DNA from: Phytoseiulus persimilis
Lineage: Eukaryota > Arthropoda > Arachnida > Mesostigmata > Phytoseiidae
Reading direction: 5' to 3'
Length of the DNA: 64,000 nucleotides
Assembly (NCBI GenBank): GCA_037576195.1
Contig: CM075102.1
Location: 11,780,001-11,844,000 of the forward strand
A program made the position numbers and the translations under genes. This document shows, piece by piece, positions 12,101 to 24,283 of this stretch; within the stretch, counting starts at the first letter, position 1, and each line of letters starts with the position of its first letter. Below the pieces are notes generated by a model. It was not told where the DNA came from. It made no database searches and saw nothing but the letters and a program-made list of their open reading frames with translations.

Positions 12101-13697
12101 CGAGTTCGGGAATAAGCTCCTCTGCGGCTGGGCTTCGCCCTCCAAGAGAAACATGCCCCTCCCCTTCTGAGCTTTTAGACTCGAGTGTCTTCGGCATTTT
12201 GCTGCGGAAGAGAGTTCAGAGACACGCACTCGTCGCTCTGAACGGCTCGCGGCAACTCCTCTCGGAGTCTGAATCCTCATGTCCGCCCTCCAGCGGCAAC
12301 AACTGCTTCAGGAGCGCCGCAAAAGCCTAACAGTTGGTTTTGCAGCTGCTGAGAGCGGAACTCGAGAAGGAACAAATCCGACAGGAGTGCACGAAGCGCC
12401 TACAGGAGAAAGAGGAACAGTTCAACGAAGTTCGCAAGAACTTCCAGAAAGCTTTAGACCAGCTCCAAGCCGCCCTCGAGTCAGAGGCCCGCGGAAAAGC
12501 CGAGGCCCTCAGACAGAAGAAAAAACTCGAAATCGACCTCAGCAAACTCGAGATCGAGCTCGACAACGCCAACAAAGCAATATCCGAGGCACAGGCTACG
12601 ATAAAGCGATACCAGGACACGGTGAGTGTTCGCGCGACAAAAACGTCTGATCACGCGTCCGGTTCCAGTCGGGCTCGTTTGGAATGCTGACATCCTTTCC
12701 GTTGCCAGGTCCACGAGCTGCACAACACTCTCGAGCAGGAGCAAATCGCTCACGACGAGGTTCGCAAGGCTCACGCGGCCGCGGAGCGGCGTTACAACCA
12801 GACACGATGCCAGCTGGAAGAAACCAAACAACTGTTCGATCAATCGGAGCGGGGTCGAAAGACCGCAGAAGCCGAGGTGGAGGAGCTCCGAACGCAGGCC
12901 AATGAAGTCGCCGCTGCCATGGCCACCCTGTCGCTTCAGAAGAGGAAACTGGAGGGAGAGTTGGTCGCTTTGCAAGGAGACCTCGAGGAGACGATAGTCG
13001 CGTTCAGGAATCAGGAAGAGATGGCGAAGAAGGCCATGGTTGACTGCGCTCAATTGGCCGACAGCCTAGCTCAGGAGCAAAATCACTCCTCTCACCTGGA
13101 GAAGCAGGTGAAGAACGTCGAGCATCAGATGCGTGAGCTCCAGCAGCGACTCGACGATGCTGAAGCGGCCGCTTTGGCCGCGGGACGGAAGCAGATCGCA
13201 GCCCTCGAGGCGAAATGCCGCGAGGCCGCTGTGGACTTGGAGAACGAGAAGAGGAGACACGCGGACACGGCGAAGAACTATCGCAAAGACGAACGCCGAA
13301 TCAAGGAGCTCATGTTCCAGGTATGTGTCCCGCGCGATACTTTCAGAATCGCTCAGAATCCGCTGCATGGGCTCGATGAGCTCGGGTGAATGATTCCCGA
13401 TCGCTGCCCGGGATTCGAGTCGAAACGACTCCTTCAATCCTGTTCTCGCCACAGGTCGAAGAGGACCAAAAACATCATCAACGGCTCCAGGACGTGGTCG
13501 AGAAGATGCAGCAGAAACTGAGGGAATACCAGAGGCAGATCGAGGAGGCGGAAGAGATCGCTTCGATGAATATTGCGAAATACCGGAAATGTCAGCAAGA
13601 GCTTGAAGATTCCGAAGCCAGAGCCGCTAGCGCAGAGAACAACTTGGCGAAGTTCCGCGCTCGACAGGCGCAGCGAGGCCAGAGTCCGGAAATTTGA
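6137..13697 (+). CDS. Motorless myosin rod protein (myosin heavy chain tail with a unique N-terminus), 13 exons
   Basis: Coiled-coil thick-filament protein matching the distal S2 and light meromyosin of striated-muscle myosin heavy chain, as in fly myosin rod protein or mollusc myorod. ATG 6137 has a good context (TTAAAATGG). Exons: 6137-6346; 6828-about 6972 (end uncertain); 7887-8047 (alternative start 7848); 8194-8357; 8501-8579; 9772-9924; 10006-10098; 10481-10738; 11288-11473; 11585-11839; 12346-12621; 12709-13320; 13455-13697. From 7887 on every phase fits, giving about 826 residues without gaps against the myosin tail. Diagnostic stretches are KKQKAFDKIIAEWKVKVEDL, ECRNYSTELFKTK, ENKNLQDELKEVLDQ, HADTAKNYRKDERRIKEL (filament assembly region) and VEEDQKHHQRLQDVVEKMQQ. 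It ends with a short non-helical RQAQRGQSPEI. The N-terminus is Pro/Tyr/Ser-rich, with no motor, SH3 or IQ part. Paramyosin was considered, but the match to the myosin tail is much closer. The junction between exon 2 and exon 3 is the weak point. Confidence 0.88.
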
Positions 13698-13894
13698 AAA
13701 GGAAGAAGCATATTTTAAGCGCTGATGTTTTCAAATCACAGAGACTGCGTAACGCTTCTCGCTTCGATTTTCTCGCAAGCTAACCCAAGCAGACATGGCG
13801 CCTCTCGATGATCTCTGAGATCTTAGAATACGGATAACTTGATGGTATGAGTGTGCTCGATTGCTGGGAACACATGGAGTTAATTGTCATGCAA

Positions 13895-13900
13895 AATAAA
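13895..13900 (+). terminator. Poly(A) signal AATAAA of the myosin rod gene
   Basis: A canonical AATAAA lies about 200 bases after the TGA at 13695-13697 and no other coding signal intervenes, which fits a short 3' untranslated region. Confidence 0.65.
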
Positions 13901-14669
13901 TGGATGATTCATTGCAAACTTCTCATGCATTAATGCCGAGTTCCGAATTTGTTACCGAATCCTGGAAGGGTTTCTTGAGCAGGGTCAGCCACTTCTGACG
14001 TGACAGATTTATGGAATCTCCCGGAAGTCAGTCTGAGCCGATTTCAACTGGATCTGACGCGTAAATTGATACATATGGGAGCGCCCCGTGGGATAGCGTG
14101 GAAACACGACCCCTTGACGAGAGCATGATGCGAACGATGCCGTTCGAGCCCAGACTTCACTTCGTGGAGCGGAGACTGGGTAGAATGGATCAGGGTGAGA
14201 TACCCTGGACAAACCACGCAGGGGGCAGGCCACGGTCGCCATTCCCACGTTCGAAACGATTCATCATCTAGAAATCTCTCACAACACGATGTGATTGATC
14301 TGGGAAGTTTGCGAATGTTCCCAATCAACTTGATTTCTTCAGATTCATCTTCTATCGAAAAACATCATCGCATCGGAGTGACTACTCGAATCGCCCACCA
14401 GAGTCTGCCGCCCGGGAACTCCCTCATATGAGGCGTTACTCATTCCGGGAGTTCGGGCTGATGGTCATCAGTTCTTGTTCCCGTCGCCTTCTGCTTTTCA
14501 TCCAGATCGAGCAACCTGCACCACTCGTCTGAACTGTCTGAGACGAAAGCTCGCTCTGCCTCTCATGGCGCAACTGGGCGCACCGTAGGCTCTGGAATTC
14601 GAGAATCCACGCGTATATCCAAGACTTACCTGGTGTCACGGGCCGCCGTCAGAGACCCCCGAGGAGAGT

Positions 14670-14696
14670 CGCGCGCGCGAAAGAGAGAGAGAGAGG
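14670..14696. repeat. (CG)n followed by (GA)n simple repeat
   Basis: A run of alternating C and G passes directly into alternating G and A. This is ordinary microsatellite sequence. Confidence 0.8.
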
Positions 14697-17600
14697 GACT
14701 GAAAAGTAGGTGGAATACCCCCACCATAGAGCTCAAGCGCTCATGGAAATGCACGGCAATCACACAGAGCTGGAGCAGAACACTTGAAGGGTGAAAGGCT
14801 GGTGGGTAGCAAGGCCGTTCTAGCCTGGCGCTGGACGTCAGAATGCACTACCCACCGATCAGATCCGCGAGCTTCAGTGTATGGACTTCACTGATGAGCT
14901 GAACCTCAATTCTGCATCGGAGTCGTTACGAGGATAGAAATGCATCAGTTTCAGCGGAGTCAGCGTTTCGAATGACAGGAAAAAGCTCATTCGTTTGTTG
15001 CCGTCGTCATCGTACACGTCCCTCACCGAGTCTCGCAAGCACGAAACAATGCACGGATTTAAGAGGTTTCCGCGAAGTAGAGCACGTATTCCTCGGGAGG
15101 ACGATATGCCCCCGCTGTCCCGGCGAACGATCTGAGGAGTTCGAAGCTCGTTTCGCTTCGAAAGCAAATCTGCTTGGGAACGGTCAATCAACTTGAACAG
15201 ATTTCCCCAACAGCCAGAGAACATGGTCCGAGATCCGAAGACGTTGAACGCGTCACGAGATGAGTTTGGTGGCTCTGTGAGGAGAATCCTTTGGAAGCAA
15301 TGTTCAGAGATGTTAACTATCATACACGAGTTGTCGTTGGATATGAAGATGCGTTAAGAACGAACTCTCACTCCACTGGATATGGTTAGACCTCTTCGAA
15401 AGCCTCCACGGATACATTCGTTCGGTTCTAGTCTTGCTCAAGCGATCAAAGAGGCAAGATGTACGTCTCATGCAGAGTGATAAGATACATGATGAGAGTT
15501 CATACTGGAATAAATGCCGAAGACCGACTGCTCCATCGCCTGAGTTATCTAAACTTCTCCACTTGATAGATCTTAGGGATCTGTTCAGAGCAGCAAATCG
15601 CAACGGCGCTCTCCATCGCATGACGCGCACCAGGGTCTTAGCCCAGGTCTTAGACCCAGTAGAGTAGCCAGGATTTTTCCTGGGGCGGCTGAGTTGTTTT
15701 CCGTCCGACTACCTCTAATGCTTCCTGTTTTACCCCGAGGAAACCATTCCTTTATCTGCACCAAACCCATTCATAGAGAATCTATGGAATCTATCCGTTC
15801 ATCGAACCCAATGAGAACGGTAGGATTGCGTTGACAACAACAACAGAACTTACATCCTACTCGAAACACAGAAGCGAGGAGTTCAGGTTATCGTTCCTCA
15901 TGTGATTTAGCATCAATGGTATACAGTGATCCCGCCACCATATTACATTATATTCTAGCGTACCCCGTCGCGCTTCGCCGCGATGTCCGACGTGGTTCGT
16001 CTGCGGCAGGGGCGGCGAACTTTTTCCGCTAGAGGCCCGAAACTCGAAGTGCGCGCAAAGAGTGTTTCTGTGCGTGGTTGTTCTTTGACTGACGCCGGGT
16101 CGACCTCGAGTTCATCTTTGGAGTGTTTCTGGGTAAATTTCGGATCCATACAGCATCTCACCGTGGTTATCTCTCCTCATGCGAAATCCTCTCCGAACTC
16201 TGACCCCTTTTTTTTTTCGGTATTTTGCCAGAGAGGTGTGGGAGAACTTCGTTTACGCACACCACCATTGGAGCGGAAATGTGGTAGTGTAGGACTCAAG
16301 TTCCCCGAGGGGGGAGCCAAAACCCACTAAAACCTTGATCCTCTATTGGGGGAAGGGAGCCTGGCACGTCCCTCAACTCGAAACCTCTTTTTTTGACGTG
16401 AATGACTCCTAGTTCCCACTGGATCGTTACGGTTTCCGAACAGGTCATTGAGTGGATCGGACATTCTCCGACGAGCCCGTTCATTTCCATCTAGCTCCGT
16501 CCATCCTGCTGAGGAAGAACGGGCTCAAAAGAAGGCAGAACAGTCTCCATGGCTAGTCTGTGGAGCACGGAGCACAATGCCCCAGAATCTTGACTTAGGA
16601 TTCTGGCGCTCAGCTGTTCGATTGATTCCAGAAAGATGACCAGCCATCTGAAATGGGCAAACGACCTTTCGCTGCACTTGTTCATCTCCCTTCAGGCGAT
16701 CCGCGATGGTACCAATCAATCCCTCGGGATGCTATCGGGTATCCTCTTCGGCTCAGAGCTTCGGGAGAAACGCTGCAGCGCCTCGGAAATACGGGAAACA
16801 ATCCTGGAAAATCCATGGAAATATCGCATGAGAAAGTTCTTGACCGACGTTGCCTGAAATAGAATGAATACCTGCCGCCCAATCCCTCGAGCAGTCGGAG
16901 ACTTCACGGGGGAGGGGGAGATCTGATTTCCCGAATACGAGTTTTCTCGCTTTCCCGGTTGCATCTGCACGAGGCGCAGCTTGACAATCTGTGAGCTTGA
17001 AGGCCAGGGATCGCATGCCTGAGTGTGAGAAGCCCGTCTCGAGATTTTGTCTCCCGCCGGGACAGCAGAGGTCTACTCAGTCTGCATCATACGTGCAGAC
17101 CCGCACCCACCCTCGTCAAGGGCGAGAGAAAGGGTAGATGAGATGTGGGGCGCGGGGGAGGGGGAATGAACCGAGGAAGATTCACCAACTCAGTTCCGCG
17201 CCCCATTGCCTTACGAAGGCTTTTCCACCTCAAGAAACCTGGATGTCCACTCTTTGGTATTTCCGCGACCGGGACGTTGATAGGCCCTCCATACTCTCAG
17301 TGGATGGAGTCTCCTAAAAAAATCGTCGTTCCTCAGAACATCTTCACGGATCCGAAATCTGGGGGAATGTAAAGGAAAACGCGAGCTGTTTGCAGTAGCT
17401 TGGTGCATATGTACAAAGGAGTTTATTCTCCAACGAACTCCTCTCCCAGTTTTCCATTTTGTAGAAAAAAAACCTTGTTGGTCTTCGACATTCCTTCTTT
17501 CCTCGGATAATCTTTGCTCCTGCAGGAACCGCTTACTTGCTCAATCCGGAACGCCCGGATCGACAATCAAGCTGTCTTGAATCCGGTGCCAGCTCCCGGA

Positions 17601-17994
17601 TCGCGGCCGCTAGGACTCGCTTCCTTGCGTGATTTCACTCTTTATCCGACTGAGTTCTTCGCTACAATCGTACATTTTCATTTAGCTATATACAAATATA
17701 TCCATTTGATCCTCCGTATTGAATGCTTTTTACCCACAAGGATCATTGATATCCGTAATATCAGATTGTGGACCACCTCCTTCGTGAACTTCCTGATGAT
17801 CTATACTGATGAAGTGAATGTAGAGAACATGTACAAACATGAACAGATTGCTATCTGGCGTTGTGTTCGACAGCTTTCCGGCGCAGTCGGCCGGAGGATG
17901 AGAGAGAGGGGATAACAGAAACCACGCAGGAAACTCCAGAGGTACACACGTTTTTAAACAAGGCTCGCTCTAGTGGGAACGGCAATCCGATTCA

Positions 17995-18017
17995 GGGGGA
18001 GGGGGGGGGGGGGGGGG
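17995..18017 (+). repeat. Poly-G tract
   Basis: Five G, one A, then seventeen G. Such a tract can form G-quadruplexes and is prone to length errors in sequencing, so the exact length is doubtful. Confidence 0.85.
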
Positions 18018-18642
18018 AACTCATTGGAACTCGAGCGAACGGAGCAGGGAATCGATCCACAGAAGAAGGGGAGCTCTTAACAGAAATCTCGAGGGCATTG
18101 AAGAGCCGATGGAGCGCAAAGTATGCTCGGCTGAGGCAAAACCCCTCGGAGAGATATTGTTGAGGTTTGAGAACGTCCCGCTAATTGTCGCTCGTGCCGC
18201 GGTCGAGTCTCACGTAGAAAGGATACAAATCTGCATAGAAAGTCTTAATCAGGCTGGGGACATGTTGGCAAAGCATGTTTCCAGTTTTGGAGCTTTCCTC
18301 TTCTCGTCTTGCTTCTCCAAGATCTTCTTGTTTTCCAGCCTATCTCGTCCCAGTTTTCCGCTTGGACTCCTCAGATCACTAAACTTTCCTGAAGCGAGCT
18401 CGCCCTATTTCCATGGCGAGAGTCGGTGCGCAATTCATAAATAATCATCTAGACAGTAAATCCCTATACGCTGCTCTCAGCTGAACCGTCCCTGCGTATC
18501 GATCTGTTCGACTTCACGTTGGCGTTCTCTCACTTGTCCGAAGAGTCGAGACAACTCGGACCCATCGCTCGATTGATTGCTTGCTTGATTCACAGACAGA
18601 TTTTAGCTACAACAATAGAACCCATAAGTTTCTCGCCATGTG

Positions 18643-19473
18643 TCAAATGGCTTTCTTCCCACTGCAGCCGGGAAATCTGGTGACAGTCGGCGCCGTAGGG
18701 TAGTTTGAGGTCCGAATCGACGACAGCGACCGACTGCTAACGTTGCTGCTGCTCGAGCTCACGCTGCTAGTGGAGCTGCTGCCGCAACTACTGCTGTAGC
18801 CGCTGAGCCTCGTGGGGAAGGTTGTGTTGAGCGCGAACGGGCTCCGGTTCGGCGGGGGCTGTACGCAGCTTTCGTGCGGGATGTGCTTCCGACTGGCGGA
18901 GTTGTTGTGAGGCAGGGGGTCGTCGTGAGGTCTCGACCGCACATGCTGGGGCAAATTGGCTGCTATGTCGCGCCGCGTGGAGCTCGACCGAATCTGAGCG
19001 TCCTTTGCGGCGTGTTTCTGTCGTTGCTCGATCTTCTCAGGTGCGTAGAGCGGACTCTTGGACGGCGACGTCCGAACGCGGACGTAGACCGCGAGACTAT
19101 CCTCCGTCGACGACTGTACGCACTGCGAGTATCCCAGTGAGGGGACCTGGGGGTCAGGAGGAATCTTCGGTTAGGGGGGCGAACTCGAAGAGCGCCGTAG
19201 AGTGAACAATCGACGGCTCGGGTCGGAAGAGACTGAAGGAGCCTTCTCAACGCACCTTCTCGTAGACGTGGTTGGCCCTGCAGCAGGAACTCGAGCCCAT
19301 CTCGGAAGGTATGAGGCAGTCGGTGTCCGGATTCGGAGTTGCACCACGGGCGGAGGATCGGGGAGTTCCTGGCGAGCCGCTCAGAGATGCGTCTGGTGAG
19401 GGAGGCGGAGCTCGGACATTCGCTGAAGTTTCTGGCCAACTAGTTGAAGCTTTCATCAACGGTACCAAAACCA
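18643..19473 (-). CDS. C-terminal part of an unrecognised Ser/Pro-rich protein; exons 19256-19473 and 18643-19146
   Basis: Two - strand exons join in phase 0. The upstream exon follows a strong acceptor (TTTTGTTTGCAG) in phase 1 and ends ...HVYEK at GTGCGT. The terminal exon follows CCCCCAG, reads VPSLGYSQCVQSSTEDSL onward and runs 167 codons to TGA. The sequence is mostly disordered: PPPSPDASLSGSPGTP early, a basic stretch around SKSPLYAPEKIEQRQKHAA, and a terminal serine run (CGSSSTSSVSSSSSNVSSRS). No domain was recognised. The phase-1 entry means further 5' exons should lie above 19.5 kb, unless translation starts at the internal ATG near 19456, which has a poor context. No clear poly(A) signal was seen below 18643. 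Confidence 0.55.
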
Positions 19474-19685
19474 CTGCAAACAAAAGAGATACACGTCCTT
19501 GTTAGAGGCGAGCCGCGATTTTTTCCTATTCGTCTCTTGCCTAGGATCGCTCGCTTGGCTGGCGGACATCGTGGCCAGCCGGCAACAAGCTAGCGCATAG
19601 TTAGCAAGCGCTGTCTCCTATCGCGTCTGTCTATCGTTGGGCGGCCGGTACTTTTTACGGCTCCACAGATCAAGGTCCACTCACT

Positions 19686-19716
19686 CACACACACACACAC
19701 ACACAAACACACACAC
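19686..19716. repeat. (CA)n microsatellite
   Basis: Alternating CA with one AA interruption near 19706. Confidence 0.9.
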
Positions 19717-22700
19717 GTCGGCGTAGTTCTTGTCAACATCGTTGCTACCGCCTCTGCTTTTTCGCAAGCTTCTAACGTTGCGATGTTTCACTCCTGATGA
19801 GAGGGAGGGGAGGAGGCACTTCGGTCGACTGAGCATCGAGCCGATTCTCGGATAGAATTCCACGAAGCTTACCGCGGTGATCCCACTCGGAGATGCCACT
19901 CAAGGATCACTACCCGGACAGAACCCCCAGGTCGATTGCCCGGACCGCCTTCGTATCGACTACACTTCGCTCAGGATCGCTCACGGACGGCCCCGGCGCC
20001 GCTGGCTATGTTGATTCTGCTGAACCACCGGCGGCTGACCGAGAGACTCGGACCGAAAGGTCGAGCAACTACCGGAAGTCGCTGGCTGCCGGTATTCGAA
20101 AAGAGTTTTTTTTTCTTTCTGCGTGACTGACCTTTGTCAGGTCGGCGGTAAGAGCATCGCGTTCACACTAACGGACACGGCTCGCTCGAGGAGCGGCTGG
20201 CGGACGATCCGTCTCGTCTACTCGTGGCTCTAATTTCCGTCCGGCCCTCCCTCCGCCGTCGGTCACGTCTTATTTAGACTCCATAGAAGTTGCGAATTTA
20301 GTCGAGGGCGAGTCCGAACCGCAGACTCCAGACTCTGGGTCCTCGGATCTTCTCTCCATGCCGATCCCCCCTCCGTCGCGATTCGACTTCCCGTCATCGA
20401 AAGCAGCGGCGGTCGCATCAGCTTCAGAACGGGCGCTTCTCAGAGCTTGATTTTGATGACAGACCTCCCTCGATCCGGAAAATCAATCCGATGGAAGAAA
20501 GCCTCCGATATCCGCCGGGCGCAGATCTTTCGTAAATAATATTGCGTGCGTGAGATCTTACTCCTTCCTTTCCGACGGGTATCTCGCTCCTCGATCGATC
20601 GAACGCTAGTTACGAGTTTCCTCCTGGCTCCAGACAGCTCTCAAAGGGAACCGCGCACGCCAGACCTGCGTCACGCCTGAGCGGCGCTTCAGAGCGGCAC
20701 GCCGCGCCGGAAAGCGTGTTCCATCCGTTCAGTCTCGTCGAACGAAACTCTAGACACCGACCAGACGGTCGAACAACGACTGACTCATCTGCTAGCCAGA
20801 AGGAGTAAGTTTGACTGGATCGGCTCGATCGGTCTGACACTGGCAAGCCGCCCGAACGAGCGGCCGACCGATCCGCGGGCTCGCTGACAGACCACCCGAC
20901 GAACAGAACGCCCGAACGACAGACCGACCGATCGGCCTGCCTTGGTACCGCTACGCCTTCACTGTCGGAAACTTTGTAGACAAGCTGAAGCAGCCGAATA
21001 CCTGCCGCCGCTGCTGCTTCTTCGAATCGAAACCGTTCATCCTGGTTGTTGTCAACGCCTCGACCATTCAGCTTGTCAAGGAACCGGGGTCGAAACCATC
21101 AGCCGCCAAAACGTCAAGCGCGCACCTCCGGCTCGCTCGGACTTCCTGTTCGACGAATCCAGCCAGATGAGAGCGCTACAACGCCTTTGTCTGTTCGAAT
21201 AATTTCGGAAAACTTGAATTCCGGAGCCACGACATACGATAGGGGCTCACCCCCTTCGTCGGAGCAGGTTTCGAAGTATTCGTGTCATTCGACGGCGACA
21301 GCGATACTCGATGAAGGGAGTTCGAACCCTGCGTGACAGTTTCGACCGACGCTCAAAACAGGCAGTCACTCGGCTCTGCGGAACGGCTCGGTGTCGTGAT
21401 GCCGCGGCCGACGCCCGCTCAGACAGTCGAGAAATCGGATCCGTTAACCTTGAAACTGTAAAGGCCCGCTTGTTTTGGCCAGCGTTTTCTGCTTCGAAAC
21501 TCCTCTGCGTCAGCGGACACAGGCTTTCGTTGTGCAAACGCCGAGCATTTGAACGGGAGAAAAACGGACGCGGGACCCCGAACGCGGGACCCCGAACGCA
21601 AGCTGGTGACGCCTCCCGAGCCGTCCTGATGCACAATTCGGCTCGGTTGTCCTCCGCGAGCCCTGACCTCTGGGCCTACTCCGACTTCAATTTTTCATCT
21701 GAACGCATTCAGCAAATGTGGTTTCGATCATTCGCCACCTGTCAAGGCGCCAAGTCACTTGGTCGGTGGGACAACGGATGGTCAGGAGGCCGTTTGCTCG
21801 GAAACCTTCGGAAAATCTATCGATCATCGGGGTCGAGCTCACGTATTCGTCCGTCGGTCCGTTGGTAACAGACGTTCCATCTGTGCAAAACACGTCAACC
21901 AGCTCTCCGGGCAGGAGCTTTCTCTTCGGTCGGACGTTGAGACGAATTTTCAGACCGCCAGCCAAACGCTCGGGCGGCTCGACATCGTTTGACTGCCTCC
22001 CGTCTGTGGGTCAGCGGTGGGATGGTAACACGTCTGTTTCGCTGCTTGCGTATTTGACCGGCTGTCCGACTTCCGACTGAGCTGAAGATGGGCCACCGGC
22101 CTACTATCCGCCCGCCCGCCCGACTATCCACCCGCCCGACTCAAAAACACCGGTCGGCAGCTCTCCCTCGTCTCCACCCAGAGATTTCTGACTTCGGAGC
22201 TCAGGGAGAAGTTCGCTCTCTCATCCGGTCGTTCGATTCCCTCATCCCCGGTTTCCGACGGCCGGTCTCCGTTGGCCGTTAAGATGAACCTCGTGGCCGT
22301 TCAGCCGAAAACCGTTGGAGCTCACTCGAGCTCTCCGAGCAGTTCCAGCTCTGGGGACTATTGCTGAACAATAGACGCGCGTGGACGGTCCGACCCAGAG
22401 ACCTGCCACCACTGTTTGTCTATTCGCGGGTCTGTCTGTCTGTCCATCACCAAGGTCGTAGTCTTGCGTGGTAAGATCTGATTGACGGACGGGGTGAGAG
22501 ACGTGCTACCTGCTTGCGGACCGAGCAGCTGATGGAGCGGCCACGCCAAGGCGACCCGGTCCAAAGGAAAGGAAATTCCTCAACGTACGCACTTTGACCT
22601 CATCGCTCACTGAGTGTTGACAGAGCGACCGTCGTCTGTCCACCAGTTGCGATTGTTGCGCGTCCACGTGTGTTTGTTGGCGTCGGTCAGTCTTTCGTAC

Positions 22701-24251
22701 GGTCGCGCCGCTCGGTCTTTTGGCTCGTCTGTTCGAGACCGCTATCTCAGAGAGACATCGTTGATTGATACGCGTTCTCTGATTGGACTCTGATAGGGAG
22801 ACGAGCGGAACGAGAGAAGCGACTCGGAACGAGGAGGGCGGAACGTGTCCAACCATCCAGGCACTCCTCGATCGCAACCGAATTCCGACGAGGCATAACG
22901 CCGGGAAGCCCGACCTGAAGAGCTTCCACTCGCACCCACCGCGCCGGTCGAGAGATACAAGAAAAAAATAAGGAGTTACATGCTCACTCACTGAACTAGG
23001 ACGGCGCTCCGTGGCGGAATCTTCTACAACAAAGGATACCGCTGTCTTCCAGTCGTTGTTGTCTCTCTGTCGATATCACACATTCCTTAGTTGCAGAGCA
23101 GGGGAAGAAGAAGAGGCACAACAGCACCAACGGCACTACGGACGATTAGGATGAGTGAACTCCACTGCTTGCTAACACTTTTTCTCGGGGTTCATGCCAG
23201 CACCAAGGTATCGGATTATGACGCCAGCAGGGAATGGTCGTAGTCAGGGACGCTCGAGAGCTCCGTCCCTCGGCTCACAGCATTCGGCCAATCAATCTCC
23301 CGATTCGTCCGTCACTCAGCCGGGGACCCTGATCGGCTCAACCCGATCGAGCTCAGACACGCACTTGACGAATGAACACGACGGAAATTTAGTGATTGAC
23401 CGCCCTCTCTTCGATGGATCGATCGATCGCTCCTCTCGCTGATCCCGATGCCCAATCGGAGGCGCTGAGAACACGACGACCACTGGGCACAGTTTTCCTT
23501 CGAGAACCGATTTCGGTTGAGATTCCTGTGGGTTGAGCCCACGGCAGCGGAGAGCACCGTTTCTGTCCGATGGAGGATTCGAAGAGTGAGCTGGCAACGT
23601 AGCTCCTTCTCGCGTGGGGGACCGTCGTTCGGCTTCCGTTGTTGCGACCGGTGCGATTTTCGGTATCGGCTGGGAAACGTTGAACACAAACAACTCCGAG
23701 GACCACAGACTAATGATTTCGACGGCGCGTGCGACGTTCCAGTCGTTCTCGCCGAGCTGGCTGCAGAGCTTCTCCTGCGCTCAGCTGTCGCCTCGTCTGT
23801 CGGCTATCGGTCGGTCCGTCGGTGTGCTCGTTCGCTCGCTTGCTTGCTTGTTGTCGGTTTACCGCTTTCTGCCTGCTTTCCAACCAAGCGGCCAGCTCTC
23901 CAGCCAGCCAGCCAAACAGCCAGCTAGCTAGCTTGCCAGACAGAAGCAACCAACCCTTACCATCGGGCGAGCGGATGGTTGGGTGAGTGAGCGCGGCGGC
24001 TAACTTCCTTGCCGGCCGGCAGGCAGGCGGGCGGGCGGGCTGTTTTCCAGCCAAGCAGCTACTCGGCAAGCTCGCCTCCTTGCCAGCCGGGCGAGCCAGA
24101 CAGACAGACAGACGTACGAAGAGTTGGAACGACCGACTGACAGACGAACACGCAGCCAGCAAAAGCAGCGGTATACCAACCTTAGCTCTCCTCCTTGGTA
24201 GACCCTTTCCCGCTCCGTGTCCTTCCCCTACTCAGACAGACCACCGTCACC

Positions 24252-24283
24252 CAGTCAGTCAGTCGGTCAGTCAGTCAGTCAGT
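24252..24283. repeat. (CAGT)n tetranucleotide repeat
   Basis: About eight CAGT units with one CGGT variant, inside a wider zone of similar tetranucleotides (GCCAGCCAGCC, CAGACAGACAGA) from about 23.8 to 24.3 kb. Confidence 0.85.

Larger units (their letters stand above)
13901..18642. other. Long stretch without a supported gene
   Basis: Only short frames on both strands are visible. The longest (about 100-133 codons, near 15.3-15.6, 16.0-16.3 and 17.5-17.9 kb) have no splice partners or recognisable motifs. A small ATG-started frame at 16636-16857 (73 codons) has an acceptable start context but nothing else. Simple sequence occurs at 14670-14696 and 17995-18017. Confidence 0.5.

Noticed and set aside
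16636-16857. ATG-started 73-codon + strand frame
   Set aside because: The start context is fair, but there is no homology, no splice partner and several overlapping alternatives on both strands.
21300-21345. tRNA-like B-box (GAGTTCGAACCCT) and a similar GGGTTCGAACTC at 42290
   Set aside because: No matching A-box, acceptor stem or anticodon arm could be folded around either site.
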